DNA from: Pomphorhynchus laevis
Taxonomy: Eukaryota > Acanthocephala > Palaeacanthocephala > Echinorhynchida > Pomphorhynchidae
DNA length: 64,000 nucleotides
Direction: 5' to 3'
NCBI GenBank assembly: GCA_012934845.2
Contig: WNNJ02003418.1
Span: forward strand, 57,657 to 121,656
Within the stretch, counting starts at the first letter, position 1, and every line of letters starts with the position of its first letter. The translations under genes and the position numbers were made by a program. Shown here in pieces: positions 62,701 through 64,000 of this stretch. The notes beneath the pieces were generated by a model. That model did no database searches. It was not told the DNA's origin and saw only the letters and a list, made by a program, of their open reading frames with translations.

Positions 62701-62710
62701 TCTCTTTGCC
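17560..62710 (-). CDS. LYST: LYST orthologue (BEACH-WD40 lysosomal trafficking regulator), 3' part of a multi-exon gene
   Basis: LYST is a large cytosolic BEACH protein that controls the size and trafficking of lysosomes and related organelles (Chediak-Higashi protein in humans, mauve in flies). Exons proposed, 5' to 3': 62710-62645, 56743-56609, 56559-56422, 54607-54422, 53380-53235, 48657-48573, 45146-45081, 38959-38830, 37196-36952, 36902-36836, 36782-36635, 33289-33146, 32470-32253, 30985-30803, 29352-29166, 29111-28987, 24327-24198, 24146-24068, 19346-19136, 17719-17560. LYST, not another BEACH protein, is favoured by YRNLSKPIAVQ, FIMIHRQALESD, KGLKWGIYVGS and PTGDIA, each close to the remembered vertebrate LYST wording. 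Consecutive exons mostly join in phase without stops. Gaps in phase remain around 54.6-56.4 kb, 45-48.6 kb, 24.3-29 kb and 19-24 kb, where small exons are probably missing. The 5' part lies beyond the window. Confidence 0.85.
18446..18512. repeat. Structured repeat hairpin, copy 1
   Basis: CGAAACGCACCCTAATCAC pairs with GTGGTTAGG..ACGTTTT around a loop ending GACTGCTGGGTG. A second diverged copy lies 384 bases downstream in the same orientation. Confidence 0.6.
18830..18900. repeat. Structured repeat hairpin, copy 2
   Basis: AAAACGCACCCTAACCAC..GTGATTAGGG..ACGGTTT has the same layout as copy 1, with scattered substitutions. The loop again ends TACTGCTGGGTG. Confidence 0.6.
19136..19346 (-). 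CDS. LYST: LYST exon (WD40 blades)
   Basis: Acceptor TTTTAG and donor GTAAGTG. It encodes NSLHLYNINLQH, then LNAICTTNLPEGINVNVVVGG and FSCGTI. It aligns with LYST SDLRLWTVNGDLVGHVHC ... [21 protein letters not shown]. It ends in phase 2, which joins the last exon correctly. Its start needs one carried base, while the proposed previous exon ends in phase 0, so a small exon may be missing between them. Confidence 0.85.
19436..19459. repeat. Perfect 11-bp inverted repeat, 2-base loop
   Basis: GAGTAACTTTT (19436-19446) against AAAAGTTACTC (19449-19459), inside a LYST intron. Confidence 0.85.
19832..20262 (-). repeat. PLE terminal module, copy M3
   Basis: Reverse orientation. The conserved hairpin is present as AAATGCAT..ATGCATTT (19855-19877), differing by a compensated pair from the AAATACAT..ATGTATTT of other copies. 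CTGCTATGTTAG follows at 19875-19886, with the terminal word ATACGTAGAATCAGTTAACTGA near 20240. It is a solo copy in a LYST intron. Confidence 0.65.
20832..21095 (+). CDS. Small putative secreted protein, nested in a LYST intron (opposite strand)
   Basis: The 87-residue frame is read from the internal ATG at 20832; an upstream in-frame start at 20802 adds ten polar residues. Residues 1-20 (MYKLPISITVIIILMGNVQA) look like a signal peptide with a cleavage site after VQA. The mature part of about 67 residues has an amphipathic helix (AAESLTAALKELRKSGF), then alternating polar/hydrophobic strands rich in D, H and N. It has no cysteines and no transmembrane segment after the signal. Codon use is less AT-biased than the surroundings. 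No family is recognised. It could be a real single-exon gene or a chance frame. Confidence 0.45.
   Translation: MYKLPISITVIIILMGNVQAFHDYTNRAAESLTAALKELRKSGFNEGITEHSATFDGDKLDLQLYGTDNHIVEVHASRNNYNIKLIK
21311..21551. repeat. Large palindrome made of two inverted SINE-tail copies
   Basis: The left arm (about 21311-21428) is the reverse complement of the right arm (about 21440-21551). The right copy continues to about 21,590 (CAGCTCACAGATGCATTCAAG) exactly as the tail of the SINE at 52,000-53,190 does. The arms carry TAGGTCTGGGT..AGCAGCTGATGA..ACCCAGACTGATTAG. The centre keeps GGGTCGAAAC on the minus strand only. Confidence 0.85.
22890..23690 (+). pseudogene. LINE endonuclease fragment (I-like family)
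   Basis: Overlapping frames at 23087-23482 and 23322-23687 contain the end of an APE-type endonuclease. TVACYFNPSHSASDITDEI leads to HLIIAGNFNGG, the counterpart of IISVYF..IL.EI..HIIIGGDFN. No RT follows directly. The wording is closest to the I-like LINE at 49,000-51,760, so this may be a 5' piece of that family. It is broken and lies in a LYST intron. Confidence 0.55.
23941..23967. repeat. Perfect 11-bp inverted repeat, 5-base loop
   Basis: AAGAAATTCTT (23941-23951) against AAGAATTTCTT (23957-23967). Confidence 0.8.
24068..24146 (-). CDS. LYST: LYST exon (WD40)
   Basis: Acceptor CTATAG and donor GTACTT. It encodes YEQLQSIEIDEAIINIAVCD then PTGDIA, matching LYST ...ETSGDIATVCD. It is separated from the next exon upstream by a 51-bp GT..AG intron (24147-24197) and joins it in phase (AA + C). 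Without splicing, the frame would run on to a stop at 24017. Confidence 0.8.
24198..24327 (-). CDS. LYST: LYST exon (WD40 repeat with GH..WN)
   Basis: Acceptor AATCAAG and donor GTAAAT. It encodes a clear WD40 unit, ALIGHCHRITCIKIS then NHLIVSGCDGGKVCTWN, aligning with LYST [33 protein letters not shown]. It begins with two carried bases. A possible further exon upstream (about 24442-24535, reading CIKVTVINTFQRILLL, donor GTAATT) would supply the one missing base but has no convincing acceptor. Confidence 0.85.
24725..25083. repeat. Large palindrome, arms about 165 bp, SINE-tail related
   Basis: The arms (about 24725-24893 and 24911-25083) share the SINE-tail plan in a diverged form: CGAAAC..GAAATGTAGG..CACTGCTGATGAGGTCC..CCCACGCTGATT. 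The spacer is about 17 bases. The outer ends read TTCATTAGTCG..TTTTCATCGTGTGGTTCTTTTAAT and its complement. It lies in a LYST intron. Confidence 0.85.
25090..28980. other. AT-rich LYST intron sequence, no gene recognised
   Basis: Runs of AAATA/TTATA. Two diverged direct copies of an AT-rich block are seen near 28,190-28,260 and 28,360-28,430 (ACAAAGTTG.ATTCT.GAAAAAATAATTATAATT). A short PLE-terminus scrap (ACTCAGTTAGCTAATCTTA) lies at about 28,912. Confidence 0.5.
28987..29111 (-). CDS. LYST: LYST exon (start of WD40 region)
   Basis: Acceptor AATCTCAG and donor GTAAGT. It encodes PDDDIQSALIFGYDRIRTAL then SILQSRVLLAVGIGN. A 54-bp intron (29112-29165) separates it from the exon upstream, and the split codon G/AT closes to Asp. 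It corresponds to the LYST stretch around ILSWGYADNILRL. Confidence 0.75.
29166..29352 (-). CDS. LYST: LYST exon (BEACH to WD40 linker)
   Basis: Acceptor TGTTTAG and donor GTACCT. It encodes HNRVKGLKWGIYVGSLSNS then SFFVYKQNIQVLPANYLYF. KGLKWGIYVGS is nearly the same as the LYST-specific IKGLKWGEYVGS. It starts in phase 0, continuing from the exon at 30,803-30,985. Confidence 0.9.
30230..30310. repeat. Low-complexity AATAATTA patch
   Basis: A TTAATTATTAATAATAA-type simple sequence, palindromic by composition, in a LYST intron. Confidence 0.6.
30803..30985 (-). CDS. LYST: LYST exon (end of BEACH domain)
   Basis: Acceptor CATTCAG, donor GTAATG, 61 codons in phase 0 at both ends. It encodes CYHGFQQKYD, then FMKTIGSVPVKLFKNPH and EQVFFPHW. 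This is the NVFHP.TY.G ... I..YGQTP.QLF..PH segment that closes BEACH domains. Immediately upstream in the message is NTFNPW. Confidence 0.9.
32253..32470 (-). CDS. LYST: LYST exon (BEACH core)
   Basis: Acceptor ATTTAG and donor GTAAGC. It encodes GFDFKKSQSGTAVDDVELPQW, then FIMIHRQALESDI and WIDLIFGYKQTDEMAVKALN. WIDLIFGYKQ and HRQALES are hallmark BEACH motifs. The start phase (G carried from the previous exon) gives GF, as in EFLVNREGFDFG of human LYST. Confidence 0.95.
32515..32965. repeat. Degenerate minisatellite, GTAATCGAACTGTATTAAT type
   Basis: About 20 imperfect units built from GTATTAATGTAATC and TTAATTAAATG, in the LYST intron upstream of the WIDLIFGYKQ exon. Confidence 0.75.
33146..33289 (-). 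CDS. LYST: LYST exon (BEACH core)
   Basis: Acceptor TTTTAAG and donor GTAAAT. It encodes GGEFDLSDRIYKSVSLSYNS then MKELTPEFFYLPEFLCNMQ. KELTPEFFYLPEFL is the near-invariant BEACH motif (KELIPEFFYLPEFL). It joins both neighbours in phase. Confidence 0.95.
33700..33885 (-). repeat. PLE terminal module, partial copy M4
   Basis: The AT-rich half plus the terminal word AAAATACGTAGACTCAGTTAG (about 33,850-33,872). The pseudoknot half is missing or unrecognisable. Confidence 0.55.
34085..35190 (-). pseudogene. RTE-clade LINE, 5'-truncated copy
   Basis: The C-terminal two thirds of an RTE reverse transcriptase. It starts in NKAFNRVPHELIWYAL (about 35,165) and continues with HQGSALSPALFN, YADDVWLAADN, RFKYLGTIL, VMETKMLRWISGITRYD and GARLRWYGHVLRSE. 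It ends with GKRPRGRPKHRWLDGL and a short tail. The wording closely follows RTE elements common in nematodes, and the very short 3' region is a GAA/TTC-rich stretch (34,085-34,130 on the + strand), typical of the clade. Only one in-frame stop (around 35,025) interrupts this part. This is the youngest-looking LINE in the window. It sits in the LYST intron between 33,289 and 36,635. Confidence 0.9.
35205..35880 (-). repeat. PLE terminal module, copy M5 (GGCGCC subfamily)
   Basis: The left part (35,250-35,440) is the reverse complement of 57,780-57,915: GCACACGTTG, GGATGTATTTGGCC, TTTGCCTGATGGCGCC. The AT-rich part follows and then the terminal word AATACGTAGACTCAGTTA at about 35,852-35,870. Confidence 0.7.
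35885..36630. other. AT-rich LYST intron with an internal direct repeat
   Basis: A block at about 35,905-36,085 (TTTTTAAAATGCTTAGTAAA..TTTTCATTAAATAAGCAAGAG..GACCACATACGTCAAAA) recurs at about 36,355-36,500. No coding signal. Confidence 0.65.
36635..36782 (-). CDS. LYST: LYST exon (BEACH, HYSN region)
   Basis: Acceptor AAAATAG and donor GTACTT. It encodes RPGPYHFPNVYSNYAIVSHY then LIRVLPFTCHAIAHQ, the HYS....VL..LVR..PFT block. A 53-bp intron (36783-36835) lies upstream. Both junctions close in phase. Confidence 0.95.
36836..36902 (-). CDS. LYST: LYST short exon (BEACH, NLSKPIAVQ)
   Basis: Acceptor CTTTTAG and donor GTAAAA, 67 bases. With the carried AG it reads RNLSKPIAVQ then NEQKAEATYV, matching LYST YRNLSKPIAVQYKE. 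Confidence 0.95.
36952..37196 (-). CDS. LYST: LYST exon (start of BEACH domain)
   Basis: Acceptor TATTCAG and donor GTAACA. It encodes DREEVKRKL (end of the PH-like domain), then KKWIEGLISNFEYISEIN and LNNIYAYPVFPYIFGDSN. ISNFEYL..LN and YPVFP are BEACH hallmarks. It ends in phase 2 and joins the 67-base exon. Confidence 0.95.
37420..37497 (-). pseudogene. LINE RT scrap (YADD box)
   Basis: On the minus strand it reads YYADDIAIMSTSL, a LINE palm motif, between AT-rich DNA and a PLE module. Too short to assign. Confidence 0.4.
37500..38055 (+). repeat. PLE terminal modules M6 and M7, tandem
   Basis: Two partial copies lie head to tail. Each has the ATTGACTAATAA..GTATCAGAATAAG..GGTCATCATGAAG block and CTGCTATGCAATCAGGTTTCG. 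The first is cut within the pseudoknot region, and the second stops at CCCAACATATA. Confidence 0.7.
38830..38959 (-). CDS. LYST: LYST exon (PH-like domain, C-terminal half)
   Basis: Acceptor ACGTCAG and donor GTAAGT. It encodes FDIINFISGYYLANDSALEIY then GQSYLFVFNNIK, corresponding to the I..RRY.L.D.ALEIF...G...L.F pattern of the PH-BEACH module. The start needs two carried bases from an exon not identified with confidence. Confidence 0.85.
39312..39414 (+). pseudogene. LINE RT fragment facing an inverted partner
   Basis: In one frame it reads PISHLPTISKLFE then ISDYLKVNNLFPS, the N-terminal RT block (YRPISLLPxxSKxxE) of jockey/CR1-like LINEs. At about 39,415 the sequence switches to the 3' part of the same kind of element on the opposite strand. 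Confidence 0.65.
39416..40920 (-). pseudogene. Jockey/CR1-like LINE, copy A
   Basis: On the minus strand it reads HWQSVIVRPLFKK, then KVNNDLLISRDKALYSI, then FDIVDHSILLSRLRYNYGF and VWFASYLSDRSFRVCLN. QYADGILIF, a YADD-like box, follows in another frame, then the 3' tail shared with copy B (42,534-43,200). Many breaks are present. A 126-bp tandem duplication lies at 40,063-40,315, with 21 bases of another LINE at its joint. Confidence 0.75.
40970..41200. other. Unassigned coding-like patch
   Basis: Composition is not AT-biased, and short frames (VLKRVQHLSLRGI) have no recognised family. It is probably part of one of the neighbouring elements. Confidence 0.3.
41200..42260 (-). pseudogene. Jockey-like LINE, copy C (different family from A and B)
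   Basis: The frame 42176-41760 reads TGVTQSSVISPTLFNRYVND, then SECIMYADDLKIWR, then INKWCASQRLLINTGKCSHI. These are the classic GVPQGSVLGP / YADDLK / LN.WC....L..N..KC boxes of non-LTR RTs. The 3' part (to about 41,290) reads TLTDYYIRHASF and similar in broken frames. Confidence 0.8.
42534..43200 (-). pseudogene. Jockey/CR1-like LINE, copy B (3' part)
   Basis: The frame 43070-42534 reads LLFPKIDYCLSLFANSPKSI, then FDHTSTYFAQLSWHTIYIRI, then GSPSFINIPVLHDTRPTYLT. It is the C-terminal region after the RT, very similar to 39,430-39,850 of copy A. It is 5'-truncated. Confidence 0.75.
43270..44040 (+). pseudogene. Penelope-like element fragment with GIY-YIG domain (PLE4)
   Basis: About 43,640-43,715 reads YTVYRINCNVC then SYVGQTSQKLI, the GIY-YIG nuclease signature of PLEs, in + orientation. 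The decayed sequence before it would be the RT C-terminus. An EKR-like tail may continue to about 44,030. Broken in several places. Confidence 0.65.
44045..45075. other. AT-rich LYST intron sequence
   Basis: TATA/AATA-rich, with no coding or structural feature recognised. Confidence 0.5.
45081..45146 (-). CDS. LYST: Tentative LYST exon (PH-like domain, N-terminal strand)
   Basis: Acceptor ATTATCAG and a weak donor GTTTAG, with 22 codons: SFEFIAEDIYYEDETATNATL. FEFIAEDIYYEDE fits the strand-turn-strand that opens PH-BEACH domains (LEVTxxxIYFYDD). Neither junction closes in phase with the exons assigned on each side, so extra small exons or a different border must be assumed. Confidence 0.5.
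45793..46229 (-). pseudogene. Ubiquilin C-terminal region, probable retrocopy or decayed exon
   Basis: Ubiquilins carry ubiquitinated clients to the proteasome through a C-terminal UBA domain. The frame 45993-45793 ends in QTVGFHNRDTNLEALVSS then GDAKMAVERIYQ and a stop, matching the ubiquilin UBA (MGFxNREANLQALIATxGDxNAAVERL). The frame 46229-45978 (VQILQNLIRLRDTSPQVYSQL) resembles the preceding Q/N-rich linker (MMQIQQGLQTLQ). The two frames are offset by one base, so this copy is broken unless spliced. A T9 run near 46,080 is another weak point. It lies in a LYST intron. A second UBA fragment lies at 55,170. Confidence 0.7.
46310..48560. other. AT-rich LYST intron, no gene recognised
   Basis: Two diverged copies of TTTATAAATATTTTATTATATTAATAAATAATA are present (about 45,730 and 46,600). 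Otherwise nothing coding. Confidence 0.5.
48573..48657 (-). CDS. LYST: LYST exon (linker before the PH-like domain)
   Basis: Acceptor TTTATAG and donor GTACTT, 85 bases. With the carried G it reads ASDGFEGNTRIIEMYKSS then TKSFELQRI. It fits the LD..EGP.R.R..L element that precedes the PH-BEACH unit. The split codon G/CA with the exon at 53,235 closes in phase. Confidence 0.75.
48760..51760 (+). pseudogene. I-like LINE, strongly decayed
   Basis: The RT core is legible at 50,641-50,960: QFADDILILYDSTNVAQALID, then (other frame) KSHQVL. NKKHEQF, a post-palm LxxKH pattern, follows. Upstream frames read YRGIAILNHTYKF-like text (about 50,340) and KAFYNVNRGLYL (about 50,540). The C-terminal part (51,420-51,690) reads HLWLKLKHLK then HHLLYCPVLS, the zinc-finger-like H..LL.CP of I-like LINEs. 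Dozens of breaks are present. Its left limit is uncertain. Confidence 0.65.
52005..52255 (+). mobile_element. tRNA-derived SINE, full-length copy 1
   Basis: The head has a pol III A-box-like CAGCCTAGTTG and a B box GAGTTCGAATCC about 50 bases apart. Then comes the structured tail GGAAACGTGAAATATAGGTC..AAGCAGCTGATGAG..CCCAGACTGATTAGTAGCGTCC and the end CAGCTCACAGATCCATTCAAG. The same tail builds the palindrome at 21,311-21,551. Confidence 0.8.
52211..53059 (+). repeat. Three tandem units of exactly 283 bp
   Basis: AACTGGAGCAGCTGGCC recurs at 52388, 52671 and 52954. Units 1 and 2 look identical over their whole length. Each unit joins a SINE head lacking the structured middle (deletion between GGGCC and ACAACC) to a 120-base AT-moderate linker (GAAAAGAATTTACCCGGC). 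Recent amplification, or an assembly artefact. Confidence 0.9.
52938..53190 (+). mobile_element. tRNA-derived SINE, full-length copy 2
   Basis: A box TGGCCTAGTGG (about 52,974) and B box GTTCGAATCC. It keeps the structured tail (CCGAAACGTGAAATGTAGG..AGCAGCTGATGAGTCCCACTAGGACTGATTAG). It stops at CAATCAGAAGAATTAAAT. No tRNA fold closes at the acceptor, so it is not scored as a tRNA gene. Confidence 0.8.
53235..53380 (-). CDS. LYST: LYST exon (upstream of the PH-like domain)
   Basis: Acceptor TTTTTAG and donor GTAAGT. It encodes NECIGHHCMTIDDVLMCGFE then IGSRNIDAFLQKQLKWRM. It joins the upstream exon (AG + C = Ser) and the downstream exon (G + CA = Ala) in phase. Assigned to LYST by position and phase; this region of the family is poorly conserved. 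Confidence 0.75.
54422..54607 (-). CDS. LYST: LYST exon (helical region)
   Basis: Acceptor TTTTTAAG and donor GTTTGT. It encodes VPSLSTLWIPLVNWQK, then NELNMKIRNDCLKYFKQIQA and NVMAFYQLYTYLKQQ. It is helical and charged. It joins the exon at 53,235 in phase. Its start needs two carried bases, which the next recognised exon upstream does not supply, so an exon is probably missing in between. Confidence 0.75.
55030..55385 (+). repeat. PLE terminal module M8 carrying a ubiquilin UBA fragment
   Basis: The terminal word AACTGAGTCTACGTATTTTA starts at about 55,040, and the AT block runs to AATTTTTATGAG (55,175). Then about 75 bases of ubiquilin-like sequence follow (55,175-55,250: SSDANLRALVASMGDVNM then AVERM), then 60 unassigned bases. 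The AT block resumes with ATATCAAGTTAAAATA..TTTTTATGAATTGG. The host fragment is in the same strand sense as the module. Confidence 0.7.
55388..55715 (+). repeat. PLE terminal module M9 (best-preserved copy)
   Basis: Terminal word TCAGCTAACTGAGTCTACGTAT, then the AT block. Pairing segments: AGGAG 55611-55615 with CTCCT 55648-55652; CTGCTATG 55619-55626 with CATAGCAG 55661-55668; GGCCCC 55639-55644 with GGGGCC 55670-55675. The hairpin AAATACAT 55676-55683 / ATGTATTT 55691-55698 follows. It is adjacent to two other modules. Confidence 0.8.
55745..56070 (+). repeat. PLE terminal module M10
   Basis: Same order as M9 but without the terminal word. The hairpin reads AAATACG..CGTATTT, a compensated A-T to G-C change. 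The pseudoknot stems are weaker (TGCCCC against GAGGCC). Confidence 0.7.
56422..56559 (-). CDS. LYST: LYST exon (helical region)
   Basis: Acceptor TTAAAAG, donor GTATGT, 46 codons in phase 0. It encodes VWFWITDRIGELSESFNHAK then NSLFNSMNAFNDKINQFIAL. A 49-bp intron (56560-56608) separates it from the next exon upstream. Assigned to LYST by strand, spacing and phase, not by a family motif. Confidence 0.7.
56609..56743 (-). CDS. LYST: LYST exon (helical region)
   Basis: Acceptor GATTTAG, donor GTATAA, 45 codons in phase 0. It encodes LKKYIVLLLLNPSLTNERIS then NIPKILKYINFSKSDE. Leucine-rich helices fit the ARM/HEAT-like part of large BEACH proteins. Confidence 0.7.
57500..57915 (+). repeat. PLE terminal module M11 (GGCGCC subfamily)
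   Basis: Terminal word CAGCTAACTGAGTCTACGTA with a short duplication (TAACTGAGTCTA twice), the AT block, then GGCGCCATCAGGCAAAACTT..CCAAATACATCCTAATGATTAG..GGCACACG. It is the same subfamily as M5 in opposite orientation. Confidence 0.7.
58905..59118 (-). repeat. PLE terminal module M12
   Basis: Reverse orientation: ATTCTGATACAACGTCTGTTATTT, the TCATAAAAATGACG block, and the end word AAATACGTAGACTCAGTTAGCTGA (59,094-59,116). It borders the restriction-endonuclease-type LINE on the left. Confidence 0.75.
59200..61970 (+). pseudogene. Restriction-endonuclease-type (early-branching) LINE
   Basis: Its parts are in the expected order across about four frames. A lysine/arginine-rich N-terminal region comes first (59,402-59,780). 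The RT follows: RLIPLDKRPGVRPIAIGEAL (about 60,040), LLIDAENTFNNINRKLAL (60,250), GFTQGNPLSM (60,410) and a VDDCACVGT palm box (60,518). A zinc-finger block CNCGQDF..HVLSCKSAG..IRHN (61,310-61,385) precedes a C-terminal domain with HSDIKCTGLFG then YMDICIYN. That last domain resembles the PD-(D/E)xK nuclease of R2/R4/NeSL-like LINEs. The wording matches a family common in cnidarians and other invertebrates. Its composition (less AT) differs sharply from the flanks. Several breaks; probably inactive. Confidence 0.75.
62080..62275 (+). repeat. PLE terminal module M13
   Basis: AT block, TTTAATGAATTGGCTAATAATCAACAGACGATGC, AAGAATTAGATGTCATCAGG, then a decayed pseudoknot part. It borders the restriction-endonuclease-type LINE on the right, in the opposite orientation to M12. 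Confidence 0.65.
62645..62710 (-). CDS. LYST: Tentative LYST exon
   Basis: Acceptor TATTTAG, donor GTAATC, 22 codons in phase 0: GKENRKLAWYQFASNSRIVP. No family motif. It is proposed from splice signals, strand, clean frame and lower AT content than its surroundings. Confidence 0.5.
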
Positions 62711-63249
62711 CTAAATACATAAATAGATTAAACTCTTTAATCTATTAATTAAAATAATTTTATGAATAAATTGAAACGTACTGGAGAAGTCGTTAATATA
62801 TCAATTCACTAAAAATTGATGAGCTATAATAATACAGAGCATTCAGTATTTTAACATATTGAAAATTTGTAATTATAAAATATTTAATTATGAAATTTAA
62901 TTTATCAAGACGTAATTAAATTAATATTTTAATTACAGTAGCTGCTTGGCATTTGGTATTTTTAAGCATATTACAATTTAGAATAATATTTAGAAAGGAA
63001 CTTCGGTCGTGTTGACAATAAACTTCAGTTGTTTTAATTTCAGGTATTTTAAGTATTTATTAATAAAAATCTTTATTTATCAAAAAAATAAATTTATGTC
63101 TTAAAATGTAATTGAAGAATATTTTAAATCAATCATCTTTATATTCACATTACAGGGAAAATCAATTTTTATAAAATATATGATCATTGATGATAAGGAA
63201 AATAAGGATCATATACAATAAAGTATTCATATTATATAATAATATATAT

Positions 63250-63545
63250 AGTATAAATAATAAATAGCACAAGCATTATAAATTTTATACTATATATAAA
63301 TAAAGATAAATAATAAATAATTATATAAGATTTTATACAATGTATATTTGTATTAAAGTAAAAATTAAAAAAAGGTAACTTTTATGAATTGAATAATAAA
63401 AAACATACGATGCATAAATATAAGGATTAGAGGTCATCAGGATTAACTGGCATGTTATCAGGTTTTGCACCATGTCCCCATTATACGATGACATATTTAA
63501 TTTAATAAGGAGGAAATATGTGCCTCGATGACATATTTCCTCTTT
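63250..63545 (+). repeat. PLE terminal module M14
   Basis: AT block, TTTTATGAATTGAATAATAA, AGGATTAGAGGTCATCAGG, then a pseudoknot region that has decayed into a second CCTCGATGACATATTTCCTC end. Confidence 0.65.
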
Positions 63546-63639
63546 AGCTTACGTTTTTTTCTGATAATTGATTATCTAGACTATTAGATAATCAAGACTT
63601 TACAGTCACATTACAGGGAAAATCAATTTTGTATTAAAT

Positions 63640-63870
63640 ATTAAGCGTTCATGTTATTGAAAATTAACATTGTTATATTTTTATATATTTATTATATAAA
63701 AATTTAATAAATGTATAAATATATAAATACTTTATAAAATTTATACATATTATACAAAGATTATATGTCATAAGGAGGAACTGCTATGTTATCATGTTTC
63801 TGCTACTATTCCTTAAAAATATGATAGCTTCACGGTTATGCTTCGCTACTTTTAAGTAGCGAAGAATAAC
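63640..63870 (+). repeat. PLE terminal module scrap M15 with a perfect hairpin
   Basis: GTCATAAGGAGGAACTGC..TATGTTATCATGTTTCTGC at about 63,768, then CTTCGCTACTT (63841-63851) facing AAGTAGCGAAG (63854-63864). Confidence 0.6.
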
Positions 63871-63939
63871 TTAGTTACTCTTAAAACAAAATATTCACTT
63901 CCTTGTAGAACTTTGCTGTTTCTTCCGCATTATATTTAA

Positions 63940-64000
63940 ATTGGATAACTAAGTCTACGTATTCTATAAATATAAATTAAAAATAAAGATAAATAATAAA
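63940..64000 (+). repeat. PLE terminal module M16, cut by the window edge
   Basis: Terminal word GGATAACTAAGTCTACGTAT followed by the start of the AT block. Confidence 0.6.

Noticed and set aside
1-64000. CRISPR arrays, bacterial operons or prophage
   Set aside because: Introns, LINEs and animal protein families show a eukaryotic nuclear genome, and no regularly spaced short repeats were seen.

Overview
This is an AT-rich invertebrate animal genome segment. Retrotransposon remains fill most of it, and a long, finely split host gene runs through the right two thirds. The introns (GT..AG, about 49-54 bp where no element has landed), an RTE element with a nematode-style tail and GAA-rich 3' end, and several Penelope-like elements (PLEs) fit a nematode or similar small invertebrate. 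The sequence does not settle the species.

Layout. 1-8,170: an old APE-type LINE is split. Its endonuclease part lies at about 300-920 and its reverse transcriptase (RT) part at 6,815-8,168. Between them are a broken Ty3/gypsy remnant (1,340-2,010), a PLE with its terminal module (2,111-3,765) and a second, unrelated PLE in reverse with a GIY-YIG domain (about 6,290-6,762). 8,180-11,480 has no recognisable gene, only a fold-back repeat. 11,484-14,168: an intronless, disrupted copy of beta-spectrin, cut off by the terminus of a reverse-strand PLE (14,172-16,912). That PLE terminus carries a hammerhead-ribozyme-like insert on the + strand.

17,560-62,710, minus strand: exons of a LYST (lysosomal trafficking regulator) orthologue. 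The order is upstream helical exons, the PH-like region, the BEACH domain (37,196-30,803) and the C-terminal WD40 part, ending at a stop at 17,560-17,562. Eighteen exons have good or fair splice support and one more is tentative. Most junctions close in phase. The introns have been inflated by LINEs (RTE, jockey/CR1-like, an I-like family and a restriction-endonuclease-type LINE), PLE pieces, a tRNA-derived SINE array, two large palindromes and many solo PLE termini. One intron also holds a small secreted-protein ORF on the opposite strand (20,832-21,095).

The PLE terminal module is the main repeat of the window, with about fifteen copies in both orientations and some in tandem. It can form an H-type pseudoknot next to a hairpin whose pairs co-vary between copies. 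One copy (55,030-55,385) carries a fragment of the ubiquilin UBA domain. A second ubiquilin-like fragment lies at 45,793-46,229.

All calls come from reading the sequence without database searches. Exon borders are inferred from splice signals, phase and remembered family alignments.
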